Part shown: positions 1 to 13,100 of the stretch, in pieces
How the letters are laid out: each line of letters opens with the position of its first letter
Position numbering within the stretch: the stretch's first letter is position 1
Assembly (NCBI GenBank): GCA_032622095.1
Contig: CP136069.1
Coordinates: forward strand, 156,479,043-156,543,042
Source: Siphonodentalium dalli
Lineage: Eukaryota > Mollusca > Scaphopoda > Gadilida > Siphonodentaliidae
Direction of reading: 5' to 3'
DNA: 64,000 nucleotides
Notes under the pieces: model-generated
Told to the model about the DNA's origin: nothing
Databases searched by the model: none
The model's input: only the letters and a program-made list of their open reading frames with translations
Translations under genes and position numbers: made by a program

Positions 1-180
1 TGCTTATGCCTCATCTTCTGGGAAGTATTCAAGTATCTATAGATAGTCATTGTTATTTAGTTACATTTTCCATTCTGTTCTGTTTCAATGTCCCATAATT
101 TGCAGAAGATGAAATGCATAATCGAGCATCACCAACTTCAACTGGGGAACCTCAATTGAGATCAAGTATTACTTAGACAT
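1..180 (+). mobile_element. B-family foldback MITE, internal fragment
   Basis: The segment GCCTCATCTTCTGGGAAGTA ... AATTTGCAGAAGATGAAATG ... TCACCAACTTCAACTGGGGA matches the B spacer seen in full at 53893-54282. It is cut by the window edge, and the right terminus is not recognisable. Confidence 0.6.
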
Positions 181-358
181 TTCAAATTTCCGCATTCCTA
201 AATGCTCCATTGACTGTAACACATGAATTTATCCCCCCATCCATGTTGTGCTTGTGTCATTGACACTTTCATTTAAATTTTTTGATGGATTGAATTAGAA
301 TGGAGGTAAAAGTACGCGTTTGAGTCGGATATTCGGGGATGCTAGCATGTAAACAGTT

Positions 359-735
359 TGTGACCCATATACCCTGTGCCAATGCATTCTCTTATAAATG
401 CGATTCGACCATAGGTCGCCTCGCATATATAAGAGAATACATTGGCCTAACAATTTTTCACCATTTGTTATTATGTTTTACAATTTTAATAATTTTTTCT
501 TATATTATTTAACAGACTTATTTTGTAGGTTTAGTGCCAGGGAATCTTTTCATGGGCATCAAAATTATTACTATGAATACTTGGTGATAGTTTTGAGTTA
601 TAACATGCCCCTAAGGTTTTATCCAGATTGTTTTTAAACTCACTATAGCATGCTTAACCATAGCCAAACAAAATTCAACTCTACAGACCGTAAATTAGGG
701 CCGATAAGATCGCCCCCTGGCACTGAAAGGGTTAA
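359..735 (+). mobile_element. A2-type TTAA hairpin MITE, left end truncated
   Basis: It starts inside the A2 consensus at GACCCATATACCCTGTGCC, carries the hairpin core with loop CGACCATAGGTCGC and the AT-rich A2 body, and ends CCCTGGCACTGAAAGGGTTAA. The left terminus is missing. It lies in the golgin-97 intron before the first visible exon. Confidence 0.7.
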
Positions 736-1112
736 GTTTTAATGCCCGAATTCCTGAACATCCAATGAAACAGGGTACATTTATTGCCAGTCTCAGTTAA
801 CTACAGACCCACATATTAATAATAAGTCTGATTACCAGTCGTAGAACTCACTATTAGTAGATCCAAGATAGAAGCGTGCAATCGAAATGATTAATGTTAA
901 CATCATGTGAAGTAATTTGGGTGACGCCCATGTGCTCCCAAGAAATGACATTTCAATGATACTACGATAGACTCAATCTGACTCTTGCGTATCTTTTTAC
1001 AGACTGGTTTATTGCCTAAATATTTTGAGTGGAATCTATTTAAATTTCATGCAGTCTTTAGATTGTTCTATTTTTCTGAGTTTCCAGGACTAACTATTCT
1101 ATACTATTGTAG

Positions 1113-1194
1113 CTGAGGGACATCAAGGTAGACAGTGATGCTCATCAGAGGAGAGTTGAGTCATTAGAACAGCAACTGAAGAGCATTAACAGAG
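1113..1194 (+). CDS. GOLGA1: Golgin-97 exon (coiled coil), 82 bp
   Basis: The exon lies between acceptor TATTGTAG and donor GTAACT. It reads [20 protein letters not shown] and then QLKSINR, ending in phase 1. The spaced Leu/Ile/Val residues among charged residues fit a coiled coil. The single leftover base G joins AT of the next exon to make Asp, and this phase match supports the exon. It is the first exon seen in the window; its upstream partner is beyond the left edge. Confidence 0.75.
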
Positions 1195-4100
1195 GTAACT
1201 TACATCTTTTAACCATGGACTTCATAGATCACATGTTTTGAACTACCACTATTGTACTTTATTATATATACTTTACTAGGGGATTGCCTGTCAAAATGAC
1301 GGGGTGACAGACATGACATGCAGGAAAATATTGTCACTGCTGATAACGATATAAAGAAAGCCAGTAAATGGTGCGCGGAGTTTGTTCGGAAATTGGATTT
1401 GAGTGTTTTCTAATGACGGATGCGTCTTCGGACAAATGCATAATATCAGTGAAAATATCGCCTTTATAAAGTTTGGGAAACACGTTATATCTCAGGCTGT
1501 CTTGTACCGATTGGCCTGAAATTATGTGTGTCGTATTTAAGATGTGTCGCAGGACAAGGCCAAAATTTTGGCGCAATCGAACATGAGGGTGATATATTTT
1601 TAAACACGCCAAAATCGTAACAATGTCGGACACACACACACACAAACTTGGCTTTTATATTGCCAAGCATGCAAGTTATTTGCAGAATGAGGTCCCCAGA
1701 GTGTGAATTTAGTGATGCTATCCTGTTCAGCGGGCTAGAATCACCAAATTCACCCTTTGCAGACCTCATTACGCTTAGGCCTCATTTTCTGGGAAGTATC
1801 TATATTCTCATATTAACATTGTTTTTAGTTACATTTTCCCTTCTGGGAAGTTGCTATATCCCCTAATTTGCTGAAGATAAAATGCATAATCGAGGTGACT
1901 AATGGGTGAACATCACCAACTTCAACTGAGGAACTTCAATCTGATCCTAGGTCTCCCATAGCAGTTGAGGTCTAAGCAGACAGAGGTGCCCAGAGGGTGA
2001 ATTTGGTGATGGTAGCCCAGTGTAGGATAGCGTCACTAAATTCACCTTCTGGGGACCTCATTCTGCAAATGACAGACACACTATTTGCAGGCTTGGCTGA
2101 GTATGATGTGTTTATTACTTTATACTGGTATTTGTGTGTAAAAGCTATGATTCATGTTTATATTTTTCCAAGACCAATGAACAAATTATTGGAGAATTTG
2201 AAAAGCTTGAGAACAAAGACATTCTGCAACTGATTTATATAATTACTATCAATCAATCAATCTTTTATTGGTCTAAATTCCATATGATTAGGTAAGTCAT
2301 CATTAACTATTGACATAACAAAAAATTCAATTATCTTAAACAACCCATTAGCAATTCAAACAGAAATAATAGAGTATGAAATACTTAGACCAATAAGTAC
2401 TGGGTTACTGTTGTGATATGCATTCAAACTTCAGGTCAGATTCACCAATGAACAAAACAGAAAATAGGAGTATGACTATAATGAGCAATAAAATTATTAT
2501 AATTTATTCCACTGGGATGAGAATTTAAACCATAGGGTTTAAATGACATACAGTTGTTAGGACTCCAAAAAATTTATCGAGAATATTTCAGAAAGTGAAC
2601 GCCTGGTATGCTAAAAGGTAGAGATGAATTATAGACCCAGGTCACGAAAGTTTAACCGGTCTCTGAATATTAAACCTTGATATAAATTGTGAAGGGAAAA
2701 GATATTTGGGTATATTTTAGGGATTCGTTTGCATATAAGTGTTTAAGTTACCATATACAAAAAGTTACCTCATATTTGTCGGAATCTGACTATCTGTTAA
2801 AAGGAAAAAAGCACCTGTAATCTAAGCATTTATATTTACTTAATAATTACAGATAAAGATGATGCAGCAGAGACGAATCTATCTCTTGCCTTACAAATCG
2901 AGAAGTCAAAACAGATTTTAGAGACAGAGACGGCTGCAATCGAAAGCAGGTGTAAATCTCAGAATGTCGAGATGGATGCTTTACAGAATGAGGTGGTTAC
3001 GCTGACCAACAAACTGACGCTTGCCAGTACTAGGGTGAGTAACTCAACAACATCTCATATCCTGAACCTTAACCCGATATGATAATTTTCATGTTTCCTA
3101 TAGAGTTGAACTTCCACATTCTATAATTGTTTACAATTAACATTTGGTCTAATTACATAAAATTCTTAATAAAAGATGGCGACTAGTGCTCTTCTGTTTT
3201 AAAATTTTGCTTCAGTTTTGGGGGTTTTTTTTGTGTCAAAGGAGTATACTCTAGGTTACAGATTCAGTTTTCCTCTCTACTGGCCACCGCCCACCAGAGC
3301 TGTTAAGTTTCACGGATTATCCGTGAGACTCCCGGGTTGCCACAATTAAAACGTCCAAAATACGGAAGACAACCAATTTCTCCCGCATGTGCAGATATCA
3401 AAAGTAATTTCATATGCACCATCATTCAGTACTAATCAGTAGTAATAATTGAGACTAATTAATTTTCACACCCTTCATAGCAATGCAAGCTGTTGTGAAA
3501 GTACAGACAATAGATTTAATAACAGGATTTAGAATGATTATGTAAGCTAGTATAAATAACCATGTCAGGACACAATGCAAATATAATACGCTATAAGGGA
3601 GAAAACTCTATATTTTTAACAGGAATTAGAACAGGAAGTTACCTTTGAATGTCGGCGATTTCACATTGCATTTTATATAAACATGTATCTCACACTCACA
3701 GTAGCTGTATAAAACTGGTTTCATTACTGTTTTACTTAGGTATATATATTTATAAAACAAACACAAGTAGAAACCCATAATACTATGTAAATTTCATTAA
3801 AAAAAGTGATAAAAATATTAAGATTTAATTCAAATAAAAACAAATTTTGGAACATGAACATATTTGGGCATACCTCCCGCAAAAAATTCCCGGATAGTCA
3901 TTTTCAAAACTTAACATATCTGCTGCCCACCCAATATAGATTGCGTCTCCTGATTCTTCCACCACCCCTCTCCACCACATGATCCACATGCCATCTATAC
4001 TTGTCTGATAAAATTCCACAAAGCCCCAATTGGTCCCCAGATACAATGTAATGCATTCACTTTAATGGTACTAGATTAAACATGTTATTGCATATACCAG

Positions 4101-7100
4101 CAGGGACCAGACCTGTTAACCCTTTTAGAGGAGCGGCCAAACGCCAAAAGTGGTCGGATACCCCTACCCTCGGTAGAACAAGTTGAAACCAACCTTTTCT
4201 GGAAGGTAAATATATATCATTTATGGAAATGATTCTTGGCCTTGCCGGAATTGGTGGCAGCTATGTATGGTAAGACTATTTGTGGAGGTACCCTACCGAA
4301 AAATTAGCCTGTTTTCAGCGGTTGGCCAGCTATACACAATTGGTTAAAAGTTAAGCACATCACCAAAAACAGAACGTTTTATTTGTTATTATGTGGTACA
4401 TGGTGATACTAGATTGGAACGTTCTTATTTTTTCTGGTTTGTTTGAGATTTCACGACGTCATGGTAGAGAATGTAACGTTATGTGTCAAAAAATCATGAC
4501 GATTCAGAGAAACTGTCGCCCGTCAACTCTGTACAAAACTAGCACGCTGGATTGAGCTTATCTTGTCATATAAGTTTGGAAAGAATGGAGTATTTTCTAC
4601 CCGAATGTATTAATTTTATTACCCTATCCCTACAAATATTGTAATTAATTGGAAAAAACTTACCCCTCCCCCAATGTCATAAAATGCTGAGTATAGCCAT
4701 CGCCTGGGATTGGATCCCAGAATGATAGAATAGTGCGTAGTATTTCCTTTTATTTCGTGTAGAACACACATAGCAAATGTAAAATTCGAATTTCCAACCA
4801 TATTCACCATTAGAAGAGTATCAAAATCCAAGATGGCGTCCAATATGGCCTTCAGTTTTTATTTTAAGACTCTGTGGAGCGACATACGAAAAATCCCGAA
4901 AAGGAAAGTCCCCAGTGGTAAAATCTATATTATTGTAGTGACTACATAGAATAACATTTCATATCAAACATTAATTTGACCATTAATACATCTTTTCAAT
5001 TGGTAAGCTAATAGGTAGAGCTGTATCCCTCCATCCAATGTCATAAAATTTGAAATAAAGTTATCGACTGGGATTGGAACCACGAGTGATAGCATTATGC
5101 GCAGTATGTTGTTTTATTTAATGTACAACACACATACGAAGTGACAGGTATGAATTTCAATCCATATTCACTATAATAGAAGAGTATGATACAACAAAAT
5201 GGCGTCCAATATGGCGTCCAATTTTAATAGTACCACTTAGCGAACGCACATACAAACGAACTAAAATGGAACGTCCCCTGTGGCATATTGTATATCATTG
5301 AAGTGACTACATAGACGATATCTCATAGGGTACAGTAGTTTCACCGTTAGTCTATCTTATCAGTTGGAGAATTAGTAAACAAAAACGTAATCAACACCCA
5401 GTCACAAACGTCCACATAATGGCGGCACTAGTGACTATAGTCCAGAATGCAAAGAATTAAGCAAATCGTTCGGAATTACTTTGTGTTGAATACAACGAAG
5501 AAACATAAAATGTTAAATTTGCATCCACATCTGGTCTTAGTAGACAACAAAAATCCAAGATGACGCCCAATATGACGGCTAATTTTAATGCAAAACGCTG
5601 CGAACAATGAATACGGAAGTCGGTCAAAATGTATCATACGGCAGTTTGAAGCGATATATTGTTTAGATTGTGTGTTTATATTAGACGTCGATATGTTGTG
5701 TTTGAGTGATGATGGTAAGACAACATTTATTTCAGATAAAGCTTTGACGTGATTGTCTCAAATTAACTTCCATAAACTGTCGATCAGCTCCGTAAGGGCG
5801 GGTAAGCCGTGTCTTTCCATTGGTTTAGTGGTATCCTACATCAGGTTCCAAATGTCACACCCTTAGCTATGACACAGGTGTGACGCCAGGATTAATACTG
5901 GCTGGAAATTTGTTGAATGTTTAGGTTGTTTTGTTTAACAATTATCAGGAACTTTATATCAAATATTTGGAGAAAGACAAACCTACCAAAAATAAAAAAC
6001 ACTTAGTGAAATTCCGAGAATGACTTAAATAGTTTAACTTGCCTAATCGTGTATCGTGTATTGATCTCCAATGCACATTTGACTATTGTTTGACACATTT
6101 GATGTCATTTTGGGACGTTAAGTAAGTAAAGAATAAACAATATGTAGACAACTGGTAATAATAGAGGATGGTCATTGACCGTTACAAATAATCATGCACT
6201 CTATGCGGTACGAAGTGATGTTGTAATGTTCAATACTAACATATTGCTATCATTAATATATTGTGATAGTCTTGAATGTGCAGTCCTCCTTAACATGTCC
6301 TTTTGAATTTTCACCAACATTTTCAGAGAGCCTTGCAACAGTTTTGGCCACATGAAACATTAAATAACAGAATCACCATCTGTTGTTTTATGCAGTAACG
6401 CAAAAAACAAAAATGGCATACATTTTGAAATCCAGTAAATAAGATATCTTATCGATCTCTGGTTTTGCCAAAGTTGGATATGAGTCCACGAGCAATCAAA
6501 GTTCACACATCATAGTAACTACCTATTAACGATACACGAAATTCATCATCGCACACACAAAATGCTCTTTAATGACATAACATGGAACCACAATGTCCAT
6601 ATAATGCAATCAGCGTACAATGGTTTATAAATAGGCATTATAGTGATCGAGAGGTTGCTGCTTTGTATAATCGTTCGAGTTTCGGCTCAGCGTCAAACAA
6701 GAAAGCAACACCGCATACCTATGAATATAAGTTGTTCTCGCCATATGTTGCTTGATGTGCATGCTTTTCCGTACATTGATCTTGTGAGTTAAATGGTTGT
6801 GAATGTCAATCGGATTCATATATGTTACAAACAGAAGATATTGAGTTTCCGGGCAAGACTAATTAAAATTCAATCTTCTATATCTCCTGCGGATAATTAT
6901 TCTGTATTAGTTCTTAGGGACGTGAGTCCTGACTATACATGTATAGCAATCTCTCATCAGTCTCATGCTAATACATTTTATTAATACATAGGTCATAGTG
7001 CGATAATCTCCATTGAACATGCACATTGGTGTTGCATTTATGATTGCGGTTAGATTCTAATCATAATCACGCAACTCACAAGCAAACCAGAATGTCACTA

Positions 7101-10100
7101 AAACGTTGTTTTATCCACGGTTCTTTTGAGTCTGGTGGCATTTGAAATGGATAAAATGGTAAGTAATGAAAATCTGTAGGCTATTAACACAATTGAAATG
7201 GCGACATGCATAAGGCAATTCACAATAGACACTCGTCATTAGTCTTGATATATAGATATCCAAATTGTGTTTACGGTTTGGTCTATGGCGACTAGGCCAT
7301 ATCACAACATGCATTGTATTCTTATGGGTGGCGGAAAGACAGCGCCGATCTTACAGCGGAAGCAATATACTCAGTCCATACAAAAGCCACCTACCCCCAA
7401 ACTGGCAGATATTCGAAAGTTGTTTTCACTTAACATGCACCTCATATCAGTGTTACTGATCGGGATTTATAACACCTTCGTCGTCGATCTGGTGTTTTAT
7501 GGGGATACAAGTAACTGGGTGTAAGTCAATGTGATGTAATCAACTAAAAATCACTGGTGTATAGTGTTGTGTTCTTGTTCACCCAGAATAGTCATTTTTG
7601 TTTCTCAAGAAAACCTGGACATGCCATGCTCAAGTGCCCATTGCTGTGAATGCATAGAATCACATTGTATGACTCATATTAAATGACAATATGGGAATAA
7701 TAATTGTATTTCTCAGATCCATCTGTCTCTATAAACATGTCGTCACTGGAGTCATGTTTAACCTTTAGTCTCTGAACGTTAATTGAATGGTAAGCCATCA
7801 GAGCCATGTAATTTTTATGATTGATAAAAGCAAATGTTGCTCATCTTTATGAAGATAACATATATGTTAATGTTATTCTATTCCAAAATAGTATTATTGA
7901 AAAGTTAACTTATCGACTATCGGCACCAGAGCAAACAAACCATTTGAACGGTTGTTGAAAACAACTGGCACTTCAACAACAAATCCAGCGCAAAGCATCA
8001 CAAAGGGAAGTCTTTTTTCTGGCTGTTGTACTTCTTTGCAAAATTGAAATGAAATCTATATTATGGGATGCCCTCTTGTATTTTGAGATCCATCTTATAG
8101 CGAGTGTGGTTCTAACATAATTATGTCGCACTAAACGATACGATACAATTTATTTAAATAAACACCAATATGCTAACAATACAATTCATAATAAAACAAT
8201 AAACAATTAATAGTAAAAAAAATACATGTAAACACTAAATGACATCTACAACTGCGTATTTGTTTTTTTATTCTTGGTTAGGATTCTCAGAGATACCTTT
8301 GTGCGCATTGTTTTAACTTTCGATATGAGGAATGTTGAGTTTTGTGTTTATTATTTCGCAAATTAAAAGATGTGTTGATAACAGAACTACTACTTCATAT
8401 GACTATTGTAATGAAATGAATGTGATGAATCGACACAATATATATACAACTCGAGACGTCATTTGTCCTGATTTCCCGTATTTGTTTTCACGAAGTGTTA
8501 TAAATTCGAGACATGACAAAGCTCGTCTGATTTTTTGTTTCTATAGTTGACCACCACATTTTGGTCCCCGTCATCACGCAAACAAGAAATTGCCATGTAA
8601 TAATGGAAACATACATATAAGTAATAACACATGAGACGTTTATTTGCCCGCATATCGTACTAGTTGTTTATAAAGTGTTGACATTAAACTTATATGCCAT
8701 ATTGGCCGCTATTATGGCGCAATAGTGGGTGTGACTTCAAACTTTTTGTTTCTTTATCGTATTCAGCACAAATGAAATCCAAAATGTATGCTCATTTCTT
8801 TTTGGCCTGTACTACAATCAACAGCGGCCCATTTGTGTGGAAGTTTGTGACTGTAGAGGTGATCCAGTTTTTGTCTAATTATTTCATCAATTGATAATAA
8901 AGATCAATGCTGAATCTAATGTTTGATATGAAATGTTCTATGTAGTCAGTACAATTATATATAATATACCACTGGGGACATTTCTTTTCTGAATTTGTCG
9001 TATGTCCGTTCACTATGTCTTGAATTTAAAATTGGCCGCCATATTGAACGCCATCTTCGATTATGATACTCTTTTAATAACAAATTTGAATGGCAATTTC
9101 TCTGGCCAATTTGCATGTGTATTCTACATTTAATAAAACAAAATACTGCGCATTATGCGATCATTCGTGGTTCCAATCCCAAGCGACAACTTTGGTTCGA
9201 ATTTTATGACATTGCACGGCGGAATAAATTTTTTACTTTTATTTTTCCAATTGATAAGATGTATTATTGGTGAAACTAATGTTTCATATGAAATACTATT
9301 CTATATGGTCATTAAAATAATATACATTTTACCACTTGGGACGTTCCTTTTCAGGATTTTTCGTATGTCGCTTCACTAAGTCTTAAAATAAAAACTGAAT
9401 GCCATATTGGACGCCATCTTGGAGGTTGATACTTATCTAATAGTGAATATGGTTGGAAATTTGCATTTTACACTTGTTATGTGTGTTCTACACTAAGTAA
9501 AAGGAAATACTACGCACTATTCTATCATTCTGGGATCCAATCCCCGGGGATGGCTATATTTAGCATTTTATGACATTGGGGGGGGTAAGTTTTTGCCTAT
9601 TAATGCTAAATTTGTAGGGTCAGGAAAATAAACTTAATACCTCCGGGTAGAAAATACTCCATTCTTTCCAAACATATATGATAAGATAAGCTCAAACCAG
9701 CGTGCTAGTTTTGTACAGAGTTGATGGGCGACAGTTTATCTGAATCGTCATGATGTGTTGACGCACAACGTTACATTCTCCACCATGACGTCGTGAAATC
9801 TCAAACAAACCAGAAAAAATAACAACGCTCCGATCAAGTATCACCATGTACCCCATAATAACAAATAGAACATTCTGTTTTTGGTGATGTGCTTAACTTT
9901 TAACCAATTGTGTATAGCTGGCGAACCACTGAAAACAGGCTTATTTTTCGGTAGGTACCTTCACAAATAGTCTTACCATACATAGCTGCCACCAATTCCG
10001 GCAAGGCCAAGAATCATTTTCATAAATGATATATATTTACCTTTCAGAAAAAGTTGGTTTCAACTTGTTCTACCGAGGGTAGGGGTATCTCGAAAACTAA

Positions 10101-13100
10101 GGCCCTTTTTGGATTTGGCCGCTCCTCTATTTACCCAACAGAAGGGCACTGTGCCAATGCATTCTCTTATATATGCGAGATTTTTTTTTAGGCCAATGCA
10201 TTCTCTTATATATGTGAGGCGACCTATGGTCGACTCGCATATATAAGAGAATGCATTGGCACAGGGCATAACTGTAACCATCACAATGTGGTCAATTAAC
10301 CGGTTCCAATGATATCCATATTTGTATGGTTCTATTGAGACAGACCGAAGATATTTTAGGCTGTTGAAGCTTTATTTGGCCGGTTTGTTGGGTAAAGGGT
10401 TAACTCTCCCAGATTATGCGGGAGACTCCAGAATTTGAGCATGATCTCCCATACTCCCGGATTCATCCGCTTTAGAAAATCACAAAAATTAATCTCTTTA
10501 TTTGATCTATTTGACCAGTCGACAGGCTATCAAACACATCCCGGATATCTGACTGCGACATCATCATGGCAATTAACACCCTTGATTAATCTGGGGTTAT
10601 AAAATCAACATTGTTCACACTGCAGGGGCCCCGAGTCCGGACAATAAAACAACAAACACCTTCTAAGGTCTATTGAACCAGAACACCAGACTGAACAAAG
10701 GTGACCTGTTCTCAATTAAAACAATTAGCAACACTCTAAAGATAAGCCTGAGAGAATATGAAACTACCATGATGTTTATTGGTCTGATAAAATTCAAAAT
10801 AAGCACATGTTCTAGCTTTAAAACTTTACGAGTCCATTCCTGAGTTGTACTTTTTAATGTGACATTTGAAATCTCGCAAGATCCAAATGAAATCGAAAGT
10901 AGTTTACTGCTATTGATACATATTTCTCGATAAATGAGACAATAAAAGTTATAACTACACAGTAAATGTTTTCGTTATGAATTTGTTGTTGAAATTATGA
11001 AAATGCAAAAGGAATTCAGTTTTTTTAAATCTCCCAGATGGTGACCCAAATCCAGGGTCCGCGCTGGACCGAAATTGACTTTTGCCAAATGAAAATATTT
11101 TTTGCCAAATTATTTTAGCAATTGCCAATTGCTATCCCTGATTGTATCATTTTCTGCAACCTAAAGCTTATGTTTCGCGAACCCTGCCCAAATCTCTCGG
11201 AAAATCTTTACCAATCTCCTGGAAAATATTTTTTGAGGTTAACATGTCTGGCAAGGACTTGCAACAACAGTACTTACACTGCTTAGGCCATACAGATGCT
11301 CCACTGCAATGACTGTATACAGTATACAGATATACCAGATTGCCGATAGACATGCCCCAACATTAGGCCCCACTAGTCAGTCAGTCAGGTATTTGTTGTT
11401 AACAATCAATGACGTCGCATGGTTATAAATAGCACCACATTCAGTGTTCACATGGCCATGAGCAAATTTCGCAAATTGCAAAAGAACAACAAAAGTGGCT
11501 CAACAAAATGTGCTAGCGGCTAAAGAAAGTGGCTTAAAGAATTTGGGTGTGTGGCTCTTAAATTAACTGCCGTCGAACAGATTAAGTTTAACAATCAGGC
11601 AACATTATTCCGCCTTGAGACAGTCTGAATGAAAGCACTCGCTAATTGTTTCTCGACTTATGCCACAGAAACTGGTTGTAACGTGGAATGTGAGAGGGCC
11701 TTCTCGTACCAAAATTTAATAAAAGATAAACGGTGGAAACAGTCTTTCTGTTTCACATTTAAACTTATTAATGAAAATTGCAATTGAAGGCCCTCCAATG
11801 TTAGAGTTTAATTTTGGTAAAGCATTTAATAAATGGGCAGATGTAAAATCTCGCAGAATTTTCAATGTTTGAGTATTAATATTGTTGTTAATATTGTTGG
11901 TGTTTTACCTACCCGAATCTGTTATATTATATTAGAATAAATATTTGATAGCTTGTGTTGTTCTTTGAATATGTTTAAATCAAAGTGGCTAAAAAATATG
12001 GGTTGAAACAATGTGGCTGAAGGAAATGAAAAGTGGCTTAAAAAATTACAAGTGGCTAAAGAAAATTTTGGGGCAGTGTGAACACTGACCACATTGCCAA
12101 ATACCAACTCGGATCTATTTTACCAACACATCTCTTTGGAGAACAAGATTTTCAATATTGACCCAAATATGGGGTAATCATCTGCTGAGCCAATTTAGGA
12201 CGACCAGGAAGGATTTATTTAACAAAGGTTGGAAACTTTAAATCATTTCAGGTCAAAGAATTAGAAGAAAAGAACTCTGACGAACATAAAAAGTCAATAA
12301 CAGATAATCTAGAGAAATCAATTTCTGATCTAGAAAATCAGTTATTTGACAAAAATAAGGTATTCTAAATAGAATGTGGTGTCTAAGCCCTAAGTTGGTG
12401 TTATTTAGGCACAATGGAATAGATGCCATAATCAAGCCTGCAAAAAGTCCCTGTAGGGTGAATTTAGTGATGCTATCCCACACGGTGGGCTAGCCAGTGT
12501 TCATGCTGGTGGTAGCCATTTTAGCCATTGGCGAAAATAAATTGTAAATGGTGAAAAAAAATGACCAAATGGCGAAAAAAATGGCTAAATTAATTTCCTC
12601 TCAAATATGTCCATCTGGACATGGTGGCGATTATAAACACACCAGCAGTCATCGGTCTAATAACATCACGTGCAGCTGACATCCGTACAACAAAAGCGTC
12701 GCCACCTCGTGTGTGGTACGCGATCCGATGTGCTTGGATCAATTAGTAATAGGTGTACACTTGTGTTGATTTCATGCAGTGTCAATGGCAGACGCTTTGT
12801 GTTGTAATAAACGCAGCTTTTGAGTGGGGATAAGGGAATAATTCTTAATCATTTTAAGTGACAAAGGTTTTTGTTGCGAGTCAAGTTTCCAAAATGAATT
12901 TCTTGCATTTGCAGTTTGATCCCTATTAATTAATTCCAACTAGCCGCAATTAAAATTATCCTAATTGCGTAGTCACCAGGGTATACTTAATATTTTCCCG
13001 CGAATTGAACAAATATGCACCAGATACGCATAGGCATAGATAAAACTATGCACAAACTCGCAAATAAATAGAACTTCAGGTTGCGTTCAGATATCGTATT

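Larger units (their letters stand above)
4116..10403. mobile_element. 6.3-kb TTAA-flanked foldback element with inverted arms over 1 kb
   Basis: The element begins TTAACCCTTTTAGAGGAGCGG at 4116 and ends GGGTAAAGGGTTAA at 10403, so TTAA flanks both sides. About 4125-5330 is repeated in reverse complement at about 8900-10130. Matched blocks include AGAGGAGCGGCCAAA, GTAGAACAAGTTGAAACCAA, TTGCCGGAATTGGTGGCAGC, CACGACGTCATGG and TGGGATTGGAACCACGA. Each arm also holds diverged subrepeats of about 350-400 bp with ATGGCGTCCAATATGGC. The interior (about 5650-8680) has only short ORFs (longest 85 codons at 7267-7524), none recognised as a transposase. TTAA ends starting CCCTTT are typical of piggyBac, so this is probably non-autonomous and mobilised by a piggyBac-like enzyme. 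It sits in the large golgin-97 intron. The outermost right 270 bp is an A3 MITE. Confidence 0.75.

Noticed and set aside
1334-1769. Overlapping - strand frames of 94 and 103 codons
   Set aside because: They overlap in different frames, run into a CA microsatellite and a B element, and lie in a golgin-97 intron on the opposite strand.
7265-7524. 85-codon frame as transposase of the 6.3-kb element
   Set aside because: No piggyBac or other transposase motif is visible and the frame is short; left as non-coding interior.
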